Shown here: in pieces, positions 36,549-45,954 of the stretch
Layout: each line of letters starts with the position of its first letter
How positions within the stretch are numbered: position 1 is the first letter of the stretch
Assembly (NCBI GenBank): GCA_022747635.1
Contig: JAKTNV010000014.1
Location: 10,241,110 to 10,305,109, forward strand
DNA from: Hetaerina americana
Taxonomy: Eukaryota > Arthropoda > Insecta > Odonata > Calopterygidae
Direction of reading: 5' to 3'
DNA: 64,000 bases
Translations under genes and position numbers: made by a program
The notes under the pieces: model-generated
What the model saw: the letters and a program-made list of their open reading frames with translations, nothing else
Database searches by the model: none
Told to the model about the DNA's origin: nothing

Positions 36549-36633
36549 GGAAAGGGGATAGAACCACACATAAAGGACTAACACAGGAGAGGTGGGAGGG
36601 GCGGAGTCGTGCAGATCACCAGTGTAAAAATAT
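36549..36633 (+). repeat. TA-linked repeat (family D), copy 2
   Basis: AGGAAAGGGGATAGAACCAC, AAAGGACTAACACAGGAGAG, GTGGGAGGGGCGGAG, GCAGATCACCAGTGTAAAAA then TATTTATATA. In opposite orientation to copy 1; it ends where a (TA)n/(TG)n tract begins, whereas copy 1 touches (TA)n at its other end. Confidence 0.75.
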
Positions 36634-36634
36634 T

Positions 36635-36665
<31 letters not shown>

Positions 36666-36741
36666 ATATGTATATATACATATGTGTGTATATGTATATA
36701 TATATTTATACATATATATAGAGAGAGAGAGGGAGAGAGAC
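36634..36741. repeat. (TA)n (TG)n (GA)n compound microsatellite
   Basis: TA, then TG (about 36647-36664), TA again, then GA (36720-36741). Directly follows family-D copy 2. Confidence 0.95.
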
Positions 36742-36777
36742 ACTTATATCGATGATGAAGAAGCACTCACGAGAGCA

Positions 36778-36946
36778 ATATAACATTTCGACGGCGCAAT
36801 ATTACACAGAAATAAAATAAAGGACACGTGAAAGGACACGCAGGCCTTAGAGAAGGCGGTAAGCCCAAACTTTCTGAAATATGAGGGTCCTTTTACGTGT
36901 TATCGATTTTATTTTTGTGTTCTATTGTGCCGTCCAAATGTTATAT
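36778..36946. repeat. Imperfect inverted repeat, 62-bp arms
   Basis: Left arm 36778-36839 (ATATAACATTTCGACGGCGC ...) and right arm 36885-36946 are reverse complements at about 80 percent, with a 45-base spacer. Preceded by GATGATGAAGAAGCACTCAC, a motif style seen at ends of Penelope/LINE-like elements. Confidence 0.65.
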
Positions 36947-37061
36947 ATGTACGTGTGAACTCTAACTGCTCCCGCTTCGCTCCCTCCACCGCCATTCATG
37001 ATACATGTAAAGGGAGATAAAAATACTTTTATAATACTATATACACGTAGTACTTATTTTA

Positions 37062-37196
37062 ATCAGCACCACCATGCTTATCAGCCGACAGGCTTAATTC
37101 TTCTTGGGCAAAGCTGACTGTGCTCAGAAGCATCACCCAGAATCGAACCCGGGTGCTCCGCTCAGCAGATCAGAGCTCTACTACATCCTGGAATGC
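37062..37196 (-). repeat. tRNA-derived SINE head with a different body
   Basis: The minus strand reads GATGTAGTAGAGCTCTGATC, then GCACCCGGGTTCGATTCTGG (B box), then GGTGATGCTTCTGAGCACAG. After this point the body diverges from family A. It may be a related subfamily or a chimera. Confidence 0.6.
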
Positions 37197-37658
37197 CACG
37201 TCATCCTTATTTTCATTACAGCAATATAAATACACGAAGAAATTTTAAATAAATGTCGGCCTGTGCACATAAATGAATTAAGAAGTGGGTAAATATAGTA
37301 TGTGCATCCTAATTTGATTTCTCCATTGATTTCTTTGGGGTATTTTCCTCCATCAAACTTCAACGATGATACGGGTTATTATGAAGACTCGTTTCATATA
37401 GATTTGATTTTTAGGATATTTCGGAATATTTTTTTAATAATATTCTCTTAAATTTTAATTTCAAATTTGTACATTGTAAAAACGAGGAAGTAAATTCGGT
37501 ATCCTTTCTTGTAACAACTCTCTCAAATTCATTCTTGTAAATTATTTCTAGTTTAATTTTGTTGACAAACCAAAGCCTGCGAGCAATAAATATAATAAAA
37601 AGTAAATTTCTTTAGTTGGGGAAGACTGCCAACTTACTCCTTTCTTCCACGCAACCCT

Positions 37659-37664
37659 AAAAAA
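37659..37664 (-). terminator. Pol III T-run terminator of tRNA-Ser
   Basis: Six consecutive A on the plus strand, T6 in the sense of the tRNA, begin three bases after the tRNA 3' end. This is a standard RNA polymerase III termination signal. Confidence 0.9.
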
Positions 37665-37667
37665 TTT

Positions 37668-37749
37668 CGCAGTCGGTAGGATTCGAACCTACGCTCCCAG
37701 AGGGAATCTGATTTCTAGTCAGACGCCTTAACCACTCGGCCACGACTGC
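37668..37749 (-). tRNA. tRNA-Ser (anticodon AGA)
   Basis: An 82-nt tRNA reads on the minus strand. The acceptor stem GCAGTCG/CGACTGC pairs perfectly with discriminator G. The A box is TGGCCGAGTGGTT, the anticodon arm is TCTGA-CTAGAAA-TCAGA with anticodon AGA, the long variable arm (CCC-TCT-GGG) is typical of serine tRNAs, and the B box is GGTTCGAATCC. There is no intron and CCA is not encoded, as in eukaryotic nuclear genes. It is transcribed by Pol III from the internal A and B boxes. It is intact and stands alone, unlike the degraded tRNA-derived SINE heads elsewhere in the window. Confidence 0.97.
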
Positions 37750-37751
37750 TT

Positions 37752-38578
37752 TGAATGTAGTTTGTTATATTACTGAAGTAATTATCCGGAGTCGAACTAG
37801 GGAATTCATTTTATCAAAACGTAGCTTATTGTATGCGGTGTGACAGTAATTAAATTATGTACAAAGTTTTTGAAGTTCTCTTAACCTCTGGTTCTTGAAT
37901 GAAGCTGAGTGCTGGAGAAAAATATTGAATGAAAACGTTGCAGTTTTAGACTTATCTTTGCAGAAGAACAGAATATGATAAATATAAAATATAAAACCGC
38001 CGCTCGTAAATCGTCAACCATTGTGGCATATTTTAAACTACGAGTACATCAGAGTATCGATTATTTCATATTCTTTAAATTTTAGGGATCAATCAACGTC
38101 CTCCTTTGCGTATTAATCATATCTAACTTTCAAATTTTGACGCCCATCTTTGCAACTCCTAGTCCCTTACTCTTAGGAGATATACAAATAATAGAGTGGT
38201 AGAATCGATTGAATTTTATTCATAAATAGTCATTAAATCCATTTACATTTATTATAATGGACATACTGCGCTTCACTCGCTTGGCAATTTGATAATGGAT
38301 TGGTGTTGATTTTCGATTGCATCGTGATGAAAATGGTCAAATGAACAAATGATCCATGGGCAGACAATAATCGTTGTGTTGGCGTAGTGCTACCGTTATG
38401 TTCTAACGGATGACTCTCGCGTTAAAATGAAAAACATTAGGGAAAGCAAACACCGAAATGAAAGATGAAATTTTGAGTGGTCCTATTTATCGGGACCCTC
38501 GTGCAAACACTATGGAAAACATCAAGGAAGACAAACACTGAGGACTATAAGTGAAATTTGTGGATTGGTAACACCGCG
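37752..38578. other. No gene recognised
   Basis: AT-rich sequence upstream of the tRNA (in its sense) and before the GC/GA-rich block. Confidence 0.5.
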
Positions 38579-38579
38579 C

Positions 38580-39400
38580 TGAAGTTTTCGGGTGACTGGG
38601 TCCACTCCTGCGATTCCTTTGTCTCCCGCGAGTGAAAAGACGATGCTGACGTGCTGGGAAGATGGAGAGAGAAAGTGGAGAAGGAGAGCGCGGAGGAAAG
38701 CCGGCCGGTTAGAATCAAGTCACGGACCCCTCACGTCCAGCTTTTTTTGTTATTTTTCGTCAATTCTTTTTGTTGTGCTCTCCTGCACACACTCTCATTC
38801 TTTCTCTTGCTCCTTTTGGATGGGCGGCGAATATCCCCGCACCCTCCATCCCTCATTCTCTCTCTTTCTGTCTCCTACCATTGCCAGATCCGAAAACACC
38901 CATTGTCTCCCGATAAAAGCCAAGGAAGAGAGAAAGGGAGAGAGAGGGAAAAGAGGTGGAGTGTGTGTGTGGGAACAGGGGGAGAAAGGGGGGGGGTCAA
39001 CGAAGGAGTGAGAGTGATGGGATGGAGAACAGTATACGGCGCCGCTTTGTTCGGTCCTTTTGCCTCGATATAAACGACTCTCTTTATAAAGAGAAGTTGG
39101 AAAAAAATGAAGAAAAGATGAAGACGACGTCTTGGGCGCATACGAAAGGGATGGGAAAGGGGGAGGAGATTTTCTTCCCTGGGGTGTATTATTCTTTCCA
39201 CCCTCCCTCCCTCTCTCTCGTACGCGCGTGAAAGAATCCCGCCCCCACACTCTCCCTTTCGCTCAAGATCGAACTCGGGACGGAGATGAAGCAGAACCGT
39301 AAAAATGAGTGACTCACCGCCACCCTCCCAGTCGATCGTTTTATAAGCATTTGAGACCGGGCGACGGAGAATCTTGTGGGGGCATTTGGCAACACTGTTG
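38580..39400. other. GC/GA-rich block upstream of the phosphatase gene
   Basis: Purine-rich on the plus strand with GA, CT and GT runs, and two TATAAA-like sites near 39071 and 39084. At least five overlapping open frames exist on both strands, all low-complexity, so none is called. Its position 2-3 kb before the phosphatase exon makes a promoter or untranslated first exon possible but unproven. Confidence 0.35.
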
Positions 39401-41218
39401 CCTTTAGCGGGCCATATCTATGGGTGCCGGCCAGGGGTTACGGTTTTATTTTTCGACGACAAATTTCTGTTTATCGAAAAGTAACGAACAGATTCCTGAT
39501 CACGAAACGTCGGATTTCATCGGAAATTAGTGAGAGAAGTGCTACTGTATTGCATCAATTTGATAGCCAGAGGTTAGGTTATTTGTCGGCGATAAATTCA
39601 TGTGTATCAAAATAAAACGTATCAAAAACTGGTACTGAGCAAGTAATGCCGGAATCCTTCATTTTTTTATGGGAGAAAGAGCAACGACATTGCGTCTCAT
39701 TCACATCCAGGGAAACGTTATTTCTAGACCATTAATTTCATTTTTTCAAAAAATAGCTAATCAACAACTGATCTAGGGTACGAAATGACAGATTCAACCT
39801 CAATCAGTTTTAGTCGTAAAAGAGTAACGATTTTGCGTCTCATCCACCTTAATCCGCCTTTAGTCGAATTTTAGAAGACGATATAGGTGCGATTAAATGG
39901 GAATATCCATCGCATGACTTTCTAATAAATGTATGTATAACTTTTACCACACATGTAGGGATATCTCTGCTACTCTTCTTTTCACTCAATATTAATCAGT
40001 TTTTGGGTTTTTTGGGTAATATGATACATTTATCTCATCTGATTATATTTTAATAACGGTAACATGTAAAAGTATCCATTAGTTTTGGCTGCAATCCGCT
40101 TCATGCTTATTCTTACGAGATATGCGGATGCAATGAGGAACAGATGCCATAATTTCATCTTTCGTTTGGACTCACTCAGCCGTCAGCTTAAGTCAGTGAT
40201 CAGGGGATATGAAGTGGTCATTTATCAGTTGATGTTTTTACTTGGTGTAGAGTGTAACTTTTTATAAATATTTATGGTATTTGATTACATATAATTAAGG
40301 TATAATACTCTAATGTTTAGTCATAGCCTTATTGCAATATAATAACATTAAAAGTTGTTGAGTTGCTTCCACATTCCACTTCCAACGCCTTAAAAACTGG
40401 AAAAATCGTGCATAGTATGAAGAAATGAACGCATTTTTTAAATACCTAGGAAAATGAATTTCTGTTTAACCTGACAGTTGGAAAAATGTCTCTATTTTTC
40501 TTGATTTCACGCTTTTATTCCCCTATTCACAAGTTAGGCTAACGAAGCCCAAGGAGTTGTAATGTGGAAATTGTAAATAATTTGTTATCACATGTTTAAA
40601 ATAGAATATCGTATTATTTTTCAAGGCGTTACAATTTTCATTATCTAACCTTGTTACATTTCTTCCACCTCTGTCAAAGTATTTTAGTTTTATCTTTAGC
40701 TTTAATTACTTTTAACCCGTTGACGTTTATTAGCGAAGTTCTTTTTTGTGAAAACGCGTCCGCTTTAAATGTGGCTAATCATTATCTTATTTTCTCTTCT
40801 CTCCCTCGCTCCTCATTTTCCATCCCCTTCCGTCACTTGAACGACTTCGTCCCTCTTTCTCTCCTCACCCCTCTCCTTTCTTCACGTTTCCCTTTCACCG
40901 GCGCCGACTGACCAACGCTTCTTCCCTTCCCTCCATCGCCTCCCTTCCCACCCCTCTTCTGCCCGAATAACCACCCGCCTCTTTTGACGAAAACAAAATA
41001 TCCTCTCCCTCTCCCCCTTCTCGACTCTACCTTACCACCCCAAAACACTCACTTTCCTTCACTCCCACCACTCTTTCCAATCTCCACAACTATCGCAAAA
41101 AAACGCTTCCTCCTCCTGCTCACTCCCTTCTCCGCCTGCCATGTTATCTGCCTCCCCCCTACTCCTTATATCCAAACATCTCCCACTCCCTCTCTCTTTC
41201 CTCCTTACTGCTGCTTTT
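39400..41218. other. No gene; becomes strongly pyrimidine-rich towards the phosphatase exon
   Basis: 39400-40780 is AT-rich. From about 40790 the plus strand is dominated by C and T up to the acceptor at 41342. Probably intron 1 or promoter-proximal sequence. Confidence 0.45.
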
Positions 41219-41342
41219 TACCTCCTCCTTGTCCCTCTCCTCCTCTTAACCTACCTCCCACTCTCTCCCCACCCTGTCCGCCCTTCCTCTCTCTCTTCCC
41301 CCGGCTCCCTTCCTCCCTCCCACCCCATCTTTCCATTTTCAG
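41219..41342 (+). other. Putative polypyrimidine tract and 3' splice site
   Basis: About 120 bases are almost entirely C and T and end in TTCCATTTTCAG at 41331-41342. This is an excellent acceptor consensus. The sequence switches to purine-rich immediately after it. It would make the phosphatase start codon part of exon 2, with a non-coding exon 1 upstream, possibly in the GC-rich block at 38.6-39.4 kb. Not proven without transcripts. Confidence 0.45.
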
Positions 41343-41499
41343 CAGGGGACCCCGTCCACCAGATATAGAAGCGTGACGCCATAAGACAAGAAGCGGGGAG
41401 ATAGGGAAGGAGAGAGAGAGAGAGAGAGTAAAGCGGCGGTGTGGGAAGTGAGAGAGAGAGAGGAGGGAGGGGAGCTTCGCGGAAGAGGGGAAGGGAGCC
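41343..41499 (+). other. Probable 5' untranslated part of the phosphatase exon
   Basis: This stretch lies between a strong putative splice acceptor (AG at 41341-41342) and the start codon at 41500. It contains an in-frame stop (TGA at 41374-41376) and a GA repeat at about 41409-41428. The purine-rich leader contrasts sharply with the pyrimidine-rich tract before the AG, as expected across an intron/exon boundary. A transcription start inside this stretch, without an upstream exon, is the alternative. Confidence 0.5.
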
Positions 41500-42811
41500 A
41501 TGATGATGTCGAGTACTGCAACCCTGTTCCTATGCGAGCGGAGACCTCACCGCGAGGGTCTTCGACTGAGTCTAAACCGCAGCCTTAGCGACCCAAACGG
41601 CGGTGGCGGCGGCGTCGCCAGGGAGGCCGGAGCAGGCACCAGTGGCAACACCCTCAAGCCATTCTGCACGAACCTCCGCAAGGGGGCCTTCAGCTTCAAC
41701 CACCACCACCGGCGCCCCTGCACCTCTTCCTCGCACCACCACTTGTTCCCCCCCTCACCCTGCTCCCCCGCATCCTCCTACTCCTCCTTGACCTCCCCCG
41801 TCTCCCCCCTTCCCCCTTCGCCACTCTCCCCTTTCCCCCTCCCCTCGCCCTCCTGCTCCTCCTACCCATCCTCCCCGGCCTTCTCCACCTCCTCCTCCGC
41901 CTCCGCCTTCTCCATCTCCTCCTCCTCCTCCTCGTCCAATTCCTCCCCGCCGAAAAGATTCAAGCTGGAGCCCGCGCCAGGAGGTCCTCCGCATCCTCCT
42001 CCTCTCGTCGGCGGAGGGATGCAGGGCGGGTGCGCCGGTGTCGGCACCACCGCCGCATCGGTGGGAGGATGCCTGCTCTTCAGCCCAACCTCCAGTCCCC
42101 CATCCAGCCTGGCCTCCAGCCCGCCCTCCAGCCCCCTCTCAGATGCTCCGGCCGTCCTGACCAGGGCCCTTCTCCTGGAGAGAGTCAAGTCGCTCCAGCC
42201 GGATACCCTGGCCGAGAGACTGGCCCGCGTTAAAGTCGATGACTGCAAGGGGGTGACATCCGATGGGGATTCACCTCCGTTCCCTGGGCCGGGGAATGAT
42301 GAGGGGGATCCCAAGGGGAGGGAGACCGGAGGAACCGATGCGGAGGACGGTGGGGACGAAGGGGATAGGCTCTTGCTGCTCGACTGCCGGCCCTTCCTGG
42401 CTTACAACGCCAACCACATCCGCGGCGCCATCAACGTCAACTGCTCGGATAGGATCAATCGGAGGAGGCTGCAGACGGGCCGGGCGGCGCTGGCGGACCT
42501 CGCGGCGTCGGCCGAGGGGAAGGCTAGACTAAGATGGTCGGCGTGGCCCTGCCCCCCGCCGCCGCCCCCCTCGGAGGTGGAGGCAGAGGAGGGGAAGGGC
42601 GAAGCCTCCGTCCCGGTGGGTGTTGACGGAGGGGTCGCCGCCGGGTGCAAGAGCATCCCCGCTCCGGGAAGGAAGCCGCCGCCCCCGGAGGAGGTAGTGG
42701 TGTACGACGAGGGTACGGTCGATCTGGATCAGCTGCCGCCGACGCATCCGCTGCTCCTGGTGCTGGCTGCCTTGGCCAATGACCAGAGATGGGAGCCGTC
42801 CTTCCTCATAG
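41500..42811 (+). CDS. DUSP10: MAP kinase phosphatase (DUSP10/MKP-5-like), first coding exon
   Basis: This exon encodes 437 full codons of a dual-specificity MAP kinase phosphatase; the family dephosphorylates JNK and p38 kinases. Residues about 1-290 are a Ser/Pro/Gly-rich, probably disordered N-terminus with serine tracts. From residue 291 the rhodanese/Cdc25-like MAPK-binding domain is visible: LLLLDCRPFLAYN (291-303), then HIRGAINVNCSDRINRRRLQ (306-325), whose RRR (321-323) is the kinase-docking arginine cluster of DUSP10-type enzymes, then VVVYDEGT (399-406) and the helix up to EPSFLI. About 55 Pro/Gly/Glu-rich residues (343-397) interrupt the domain. The catalytic domain (HC-x5-R) is absent and must lie on later exons. 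The ATG at 41500 is the first of three consecutive ATGs (MMMS) and has an in-frame TGA upstream at 41374. The frame stays open past 42811, but the donor at 42812 falls exactly where family similarity stops. The exon is much more GC-rich than its surroundings. Family assignment is strong; orthology to DUSP10 rather than another MKP is an inference. Confidence 0.88.
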
Positions 42812-42817
42812 GTGAGT
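42812..42817 (+). other. 5' splice donor of the phosphatase exon
   Basis: The sequence is ATAG|GTGAGT, a consensus eukaryotic donor. It splits the codon after one base (phase 1), consistent with a glycine codon at the conserved glycine that ends the visible MAPK-binding domain. Downstream sequence becomes C/T-rich and loses all family similarity. Confidence 0.85.
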
Positions 42818-44900
42818 GTATCCCCCCCCCCTCCGTCTTCCCACGCCAATGTCACTCCCTCTCCGTGGTCGACGCGCGATGTTCCCCTCCCTCCCACGCG
42901 CCTACCCCCGTTTCTTTTTCGAAAAGCGCGCTCCGCCTCGCCCCCTTCCCTTGTTTTCACATGTCTAGCGATGATGCGTTCCACGCCCTGTCTGCTTCTT
43001 TTTTTTCACTCCCACACTTTTGTTTTGCACTTCGCCTTCCTTTCTCTCCCTCCTCCCTCTCGCAACCCCCCCCCCCCGCCATCACCCTTCTGGCTACCCC
43101 CCACTTCTTCTTCCTCCTCCTCGCTTTATTTCGCCTCCTCTCACACTCCGCCCCCTGCCTCAAAACTCCCCCGCCCACCTTCCTCAATAATTTCTCCAGA
43201 TCCCCTTTCCACCCCACGCATCCCTTTCCTCATCCCTGCCCGGCAAAACGCTCCCTCCCGCCCCTCATTGCCGACGCTAAGAAAGTTCCCGAGCACGTGC
43301 ACGAGGGCTCGTCGTGGGGCGACGGCGTGGGTGTTGTATCGCGATATTTGCGAACGGCGGAAATAAAATAATGAAACGCATCCGAGATAATGAAAGGGGC
43401 AGGGTGGCGGGGTTTGAGGTGTTGCGGCTGGTGATAAATAAAAAGCATTAAAGGAGGAATGAGGAGGATGAAATTTTATCGCAGCCGTATAGGTGTCAGG
43501 ATCGGGTGTGCAGTTGATTGGTTGTCATGGGAATTATTTTCGAACAAAAGTATCCAGGTTATCTTTGGGGTAGAATCGAGCAAGAAGTAGTGGACTCAAA
43601 GACTAGTCCAACTTTAATTCTGTAAGAATTCTACAGTTCGCCATTAGCGGTACGTACACGTCATAATTACGCTGCATCGTTATGGCACATTGGTGAATAG
43701 GTATCGGTATGGCACAAAACTAAACTTTATAGTGCAAAGTCATTTCAAGTGGTTGATATGGAGTTCAGCAAAGGATTTGAATGATAGATGCTCGTACTAA
43801 TTTGACGAAAACCCACATCGCACAATGTTAATTAATAATTACTCCTAACGCCTGATAGGGTAGCTTTTCGTAGTATTTTTCATCGATTTTCTTGCTTCTT
43901 TCTTTGAAAAAATTATAATTTTGTGTGCAGATAGGACGCTTGAGCAAAAGTGCGCCATTAAAATTTTTAATTTTTACTATGGTGAAAGTTCGTGTATTCT
44001 CTCTTCTTCTCGTATTCTTTTGAGAGCTACCAGAACAAATGCTGTTTTCCACGAATTTGACCGTAGGGTCCATGTGGTCTAGTACGCGTACCCACTTCCG
44101 GGCTGAGTTTCAATATTTTCGTCGCTCCCTCGCGCGAGAGCAAATCCTTTCCTTCGAGATCTATTGAAGACGTTTTCAGGTCTCTTGCTTCGCTTAATTT
44201 TTCCGGCATGTCGTAAATCACCCTGGTCACTCATTACCATTCTGGCTCGGGACGCCGGTGAGCGAGGGGGGGGGGGAAGGTTCACTTCCCTTGGGAAAAC
44301 TTCATTTCGCGAAGCGAAAGTCGACTGCGTGTTAAAACGAACACGTTTATGTATGCGGTCGGTGGAAAGCCAGGATAAATTTCAATTGCAAGAGTGAAAA
44401 TCGAATGAATCACTTGCCGTACGCTTGATGAGTAACTTTTATTTGACATCGTCGCGGAAACGATTGTTTAAAAACGCATCGGGAAAATCAACTCGAGAGG
44501 AATGAATTGAATGATCGTAGAAAGGAGAACTCGGTGGGTTGTGAGATTCGAATCCCGAGGCTGATAAAATTTGATGATGATGATAAGCGGTAGTACATTC
44601 AATCATCCTCCAGCATAAAACCAGGAAATTGGCCAAGTTGCTAATTGACCATAGATAAATGACAAATTTCCGTCGGAGCATCCGAAGAGGCGTATTAATA
44701 GCTCATGTAGGATGTTTCCTTATTCGTCCCTTCCCGTATTTCCTAACTGTAGCTCAGGAATTGTTTAGAAATTTCATCTCCACTGTTATTTCTGATAACT
44801 TACTATCGTGGTTTTTTTGCATAACCTGATACGCTCTAAGCAGGATAGCATTTCTTCATATATACAATCAATTTGATTCAGCGCGAACATTTTTTCTCAT
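42818..44900. other. Probable phosphatase intron, first part
   Basis: C/T-rich to about 43370 and AT-rich afterwards. The continuation of the phosphatase open frame to 43371 has only low-complexity Pro/Ser/Phe content and is taken as intronic. Confidence 0.55.
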
Positions 44901-45055
44901 ATACGAGGGTCATCCGGAAAGCAGTACCCGTTCGTGCCGCATGAAGTGCTGACGACGCGAGTAGCCGCTGGACGAGGTCAGATAGCTTCAGTGGCTTGTC
45001 TGCCTTCTCTGAGCCAAGTTGCGTGACGCTAGCATTGCCTGTGTTGTTTCTGTGA

Positions 45056-45463
45056 TTGTTTACAATGTTTAAAAAAATTGAGAACGCCGCCAGTTGTGAA
45101 GTGAGGGCAGTGATTAAATTCCTCAATGCAAGAAACGTTCGCCCATGTGATATTCATCGCCAATTAAAGGAGGTGTATGGAGACAATGTAATGGACGAGT
45201 CGTCTCTTCGGCGGTGGTGTCGCAACTTCAACATGGGGAGGGGGAACACACACGACGATGAGCGTTCGGGGAGACCGTCTGTCATTACAGACCAACTGGT
45301 GAGCTCAGTTGACGAATTCGTGAGGAACGATCGGCGCGTCACAATTGATGACATCTGTGAGCATTTTCCCAATGTTTCTCGAACAATTGTTCATGAAATT
45401 GTTAAACACCATCTGCATTATGCAAAAATTTGTGCAAGATGGGTCCCTCGCGTATCTCAATGA
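45056..45463 (+). pseudogene. Mariner transposase DNA-binding domain fragment
   Basis: The frame has 135 codons, with a second possible start at 45065. It contains the paired helix-turn-helix region (VRAVIKFLNARN... ESSLRRWCRNFNMGR), the linker DDERSGRPSVITD, the second helix-turn-helix (TIDDICEHFPNVSRTIVHEI) and then YAKICARWVP, the conserved block that precedes the first catalytic Asp. The frame ends immediately afterwards, where the internal deletion begins. The intact protein would be about 345 residues. The product could still bind terminal repeats but not cut. Confidence 0.88.
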
Positions 45464-45557
45464 GCTGGCGGCGAAGGACTATGCAGCAGGAATACAGAAA
45501 CTTGTCACACGTTATGACAAATGCCTTAATTTGCTTGGAGATTATGTTGAGAAGTAG
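45459..45557 (+). pseudogene. Mariner transposase C-terminal remnant
   Basis: In another frame from the DNA-binding part, this reads ...AAGIQKLVTRYDKCLNLLGD then YVEK and a stop. That is the hallmark C-terminus of this mariner subfamily (IQKLV-x-RYDKCLN-x2-GDYVEK). It follows the ARWVP block within about 20 bases, so the catalytic region was removed precisely between these points. Confidence 0.85.
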
Positions 45558-45803
45558 TTTAAAGTATCCTCTTTCAAATAAAATTTTTTATGTTTGTTAA
45601 TATTTACTTTTGTGTCTTTATTTCACGAACGGGTACTACTTTCCGGATGACCCTCGTATTTCTTTATTACAATACATCTGGTTGTAATTGATGTGAGAAC
45701 ATTCTTCAAAATTTTCGGGAACAAGGACTGTCTTCGTCAAATGATCGTGCTTCATTCCATACTTATTAATGAATTGCCCGCGTGAAATGAACAAAGATGG
45801 ACA

Positions 45804-45950
45804 ATTTCAGAAAAGAAATACTTGGTTATTCCACATATATTTTTTATTAAACACGGCCCGGGTTTCGACTTACAAAGACATCATAAGTCGAGACCCGGGT
45901 CGTGTTTATTAAAATATATGTGGAATAACTAAGTATTTCTTTTCTGAAAT
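45804..45950. repeat. Long near-perfect hairpin (67-69 bp arms, 11-base loop)
   Basis: Arms 45804-45872 and 45884-45950 are reverse complements with only a few mismatches and a 2-base length difference. The loop is CAAAGACATCA. The top of the stem contains CCCGGGTTTCGACTTA, similar in style to Penelope/LINE-type terminal motifs. Lies about 150 bp after the second mariner. Confidence 0.9.
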
Positions 45951-45954
45951 GAAT

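Larger units (their letters stand above)
44904..45656 (+). mobile_element. Internally deleted mariner-family transposon (copy 2)
   Basis: A 753-bp element is bounded by TA (44902-44903 and 45657-45658). The terminal inverted repeats are 33 bp with one mismatch (44904-44936 and 45624-45656) and begin CGAGGGTCATCCGGAAAG. They are unrelated beyond the CCGGAAA core to those of the 16.9-kb copy, so this is a different mariner subfamily. The interior keeps both DNA-binding helix-turn-helix regions and the extreme C-terminus, but no catalytic DDD core. An AATAAA lies near 45577. Confidence 0.93.

Noticed and set aside
38592..39250. Five overlapping open frames of 90-151 codons on both strands
   Set aside because: Low-complexity translations of a GA/CT-rich block; none has a family match or better context than the others.
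40833..41521. Open frames on both strands just before the phosphatase
   Set aside because: Products of a long polypyrimidine tract; Pro/Ser/Leu or Gly/Arg-only composition.
42812..43371. Continuation of the phosphatase open frame to give a 623-residue protein
   Set aside because: The consensus donor at 42812 coincides with the end of family similarity; the extension is low-complexity from C/T-rich sequence.
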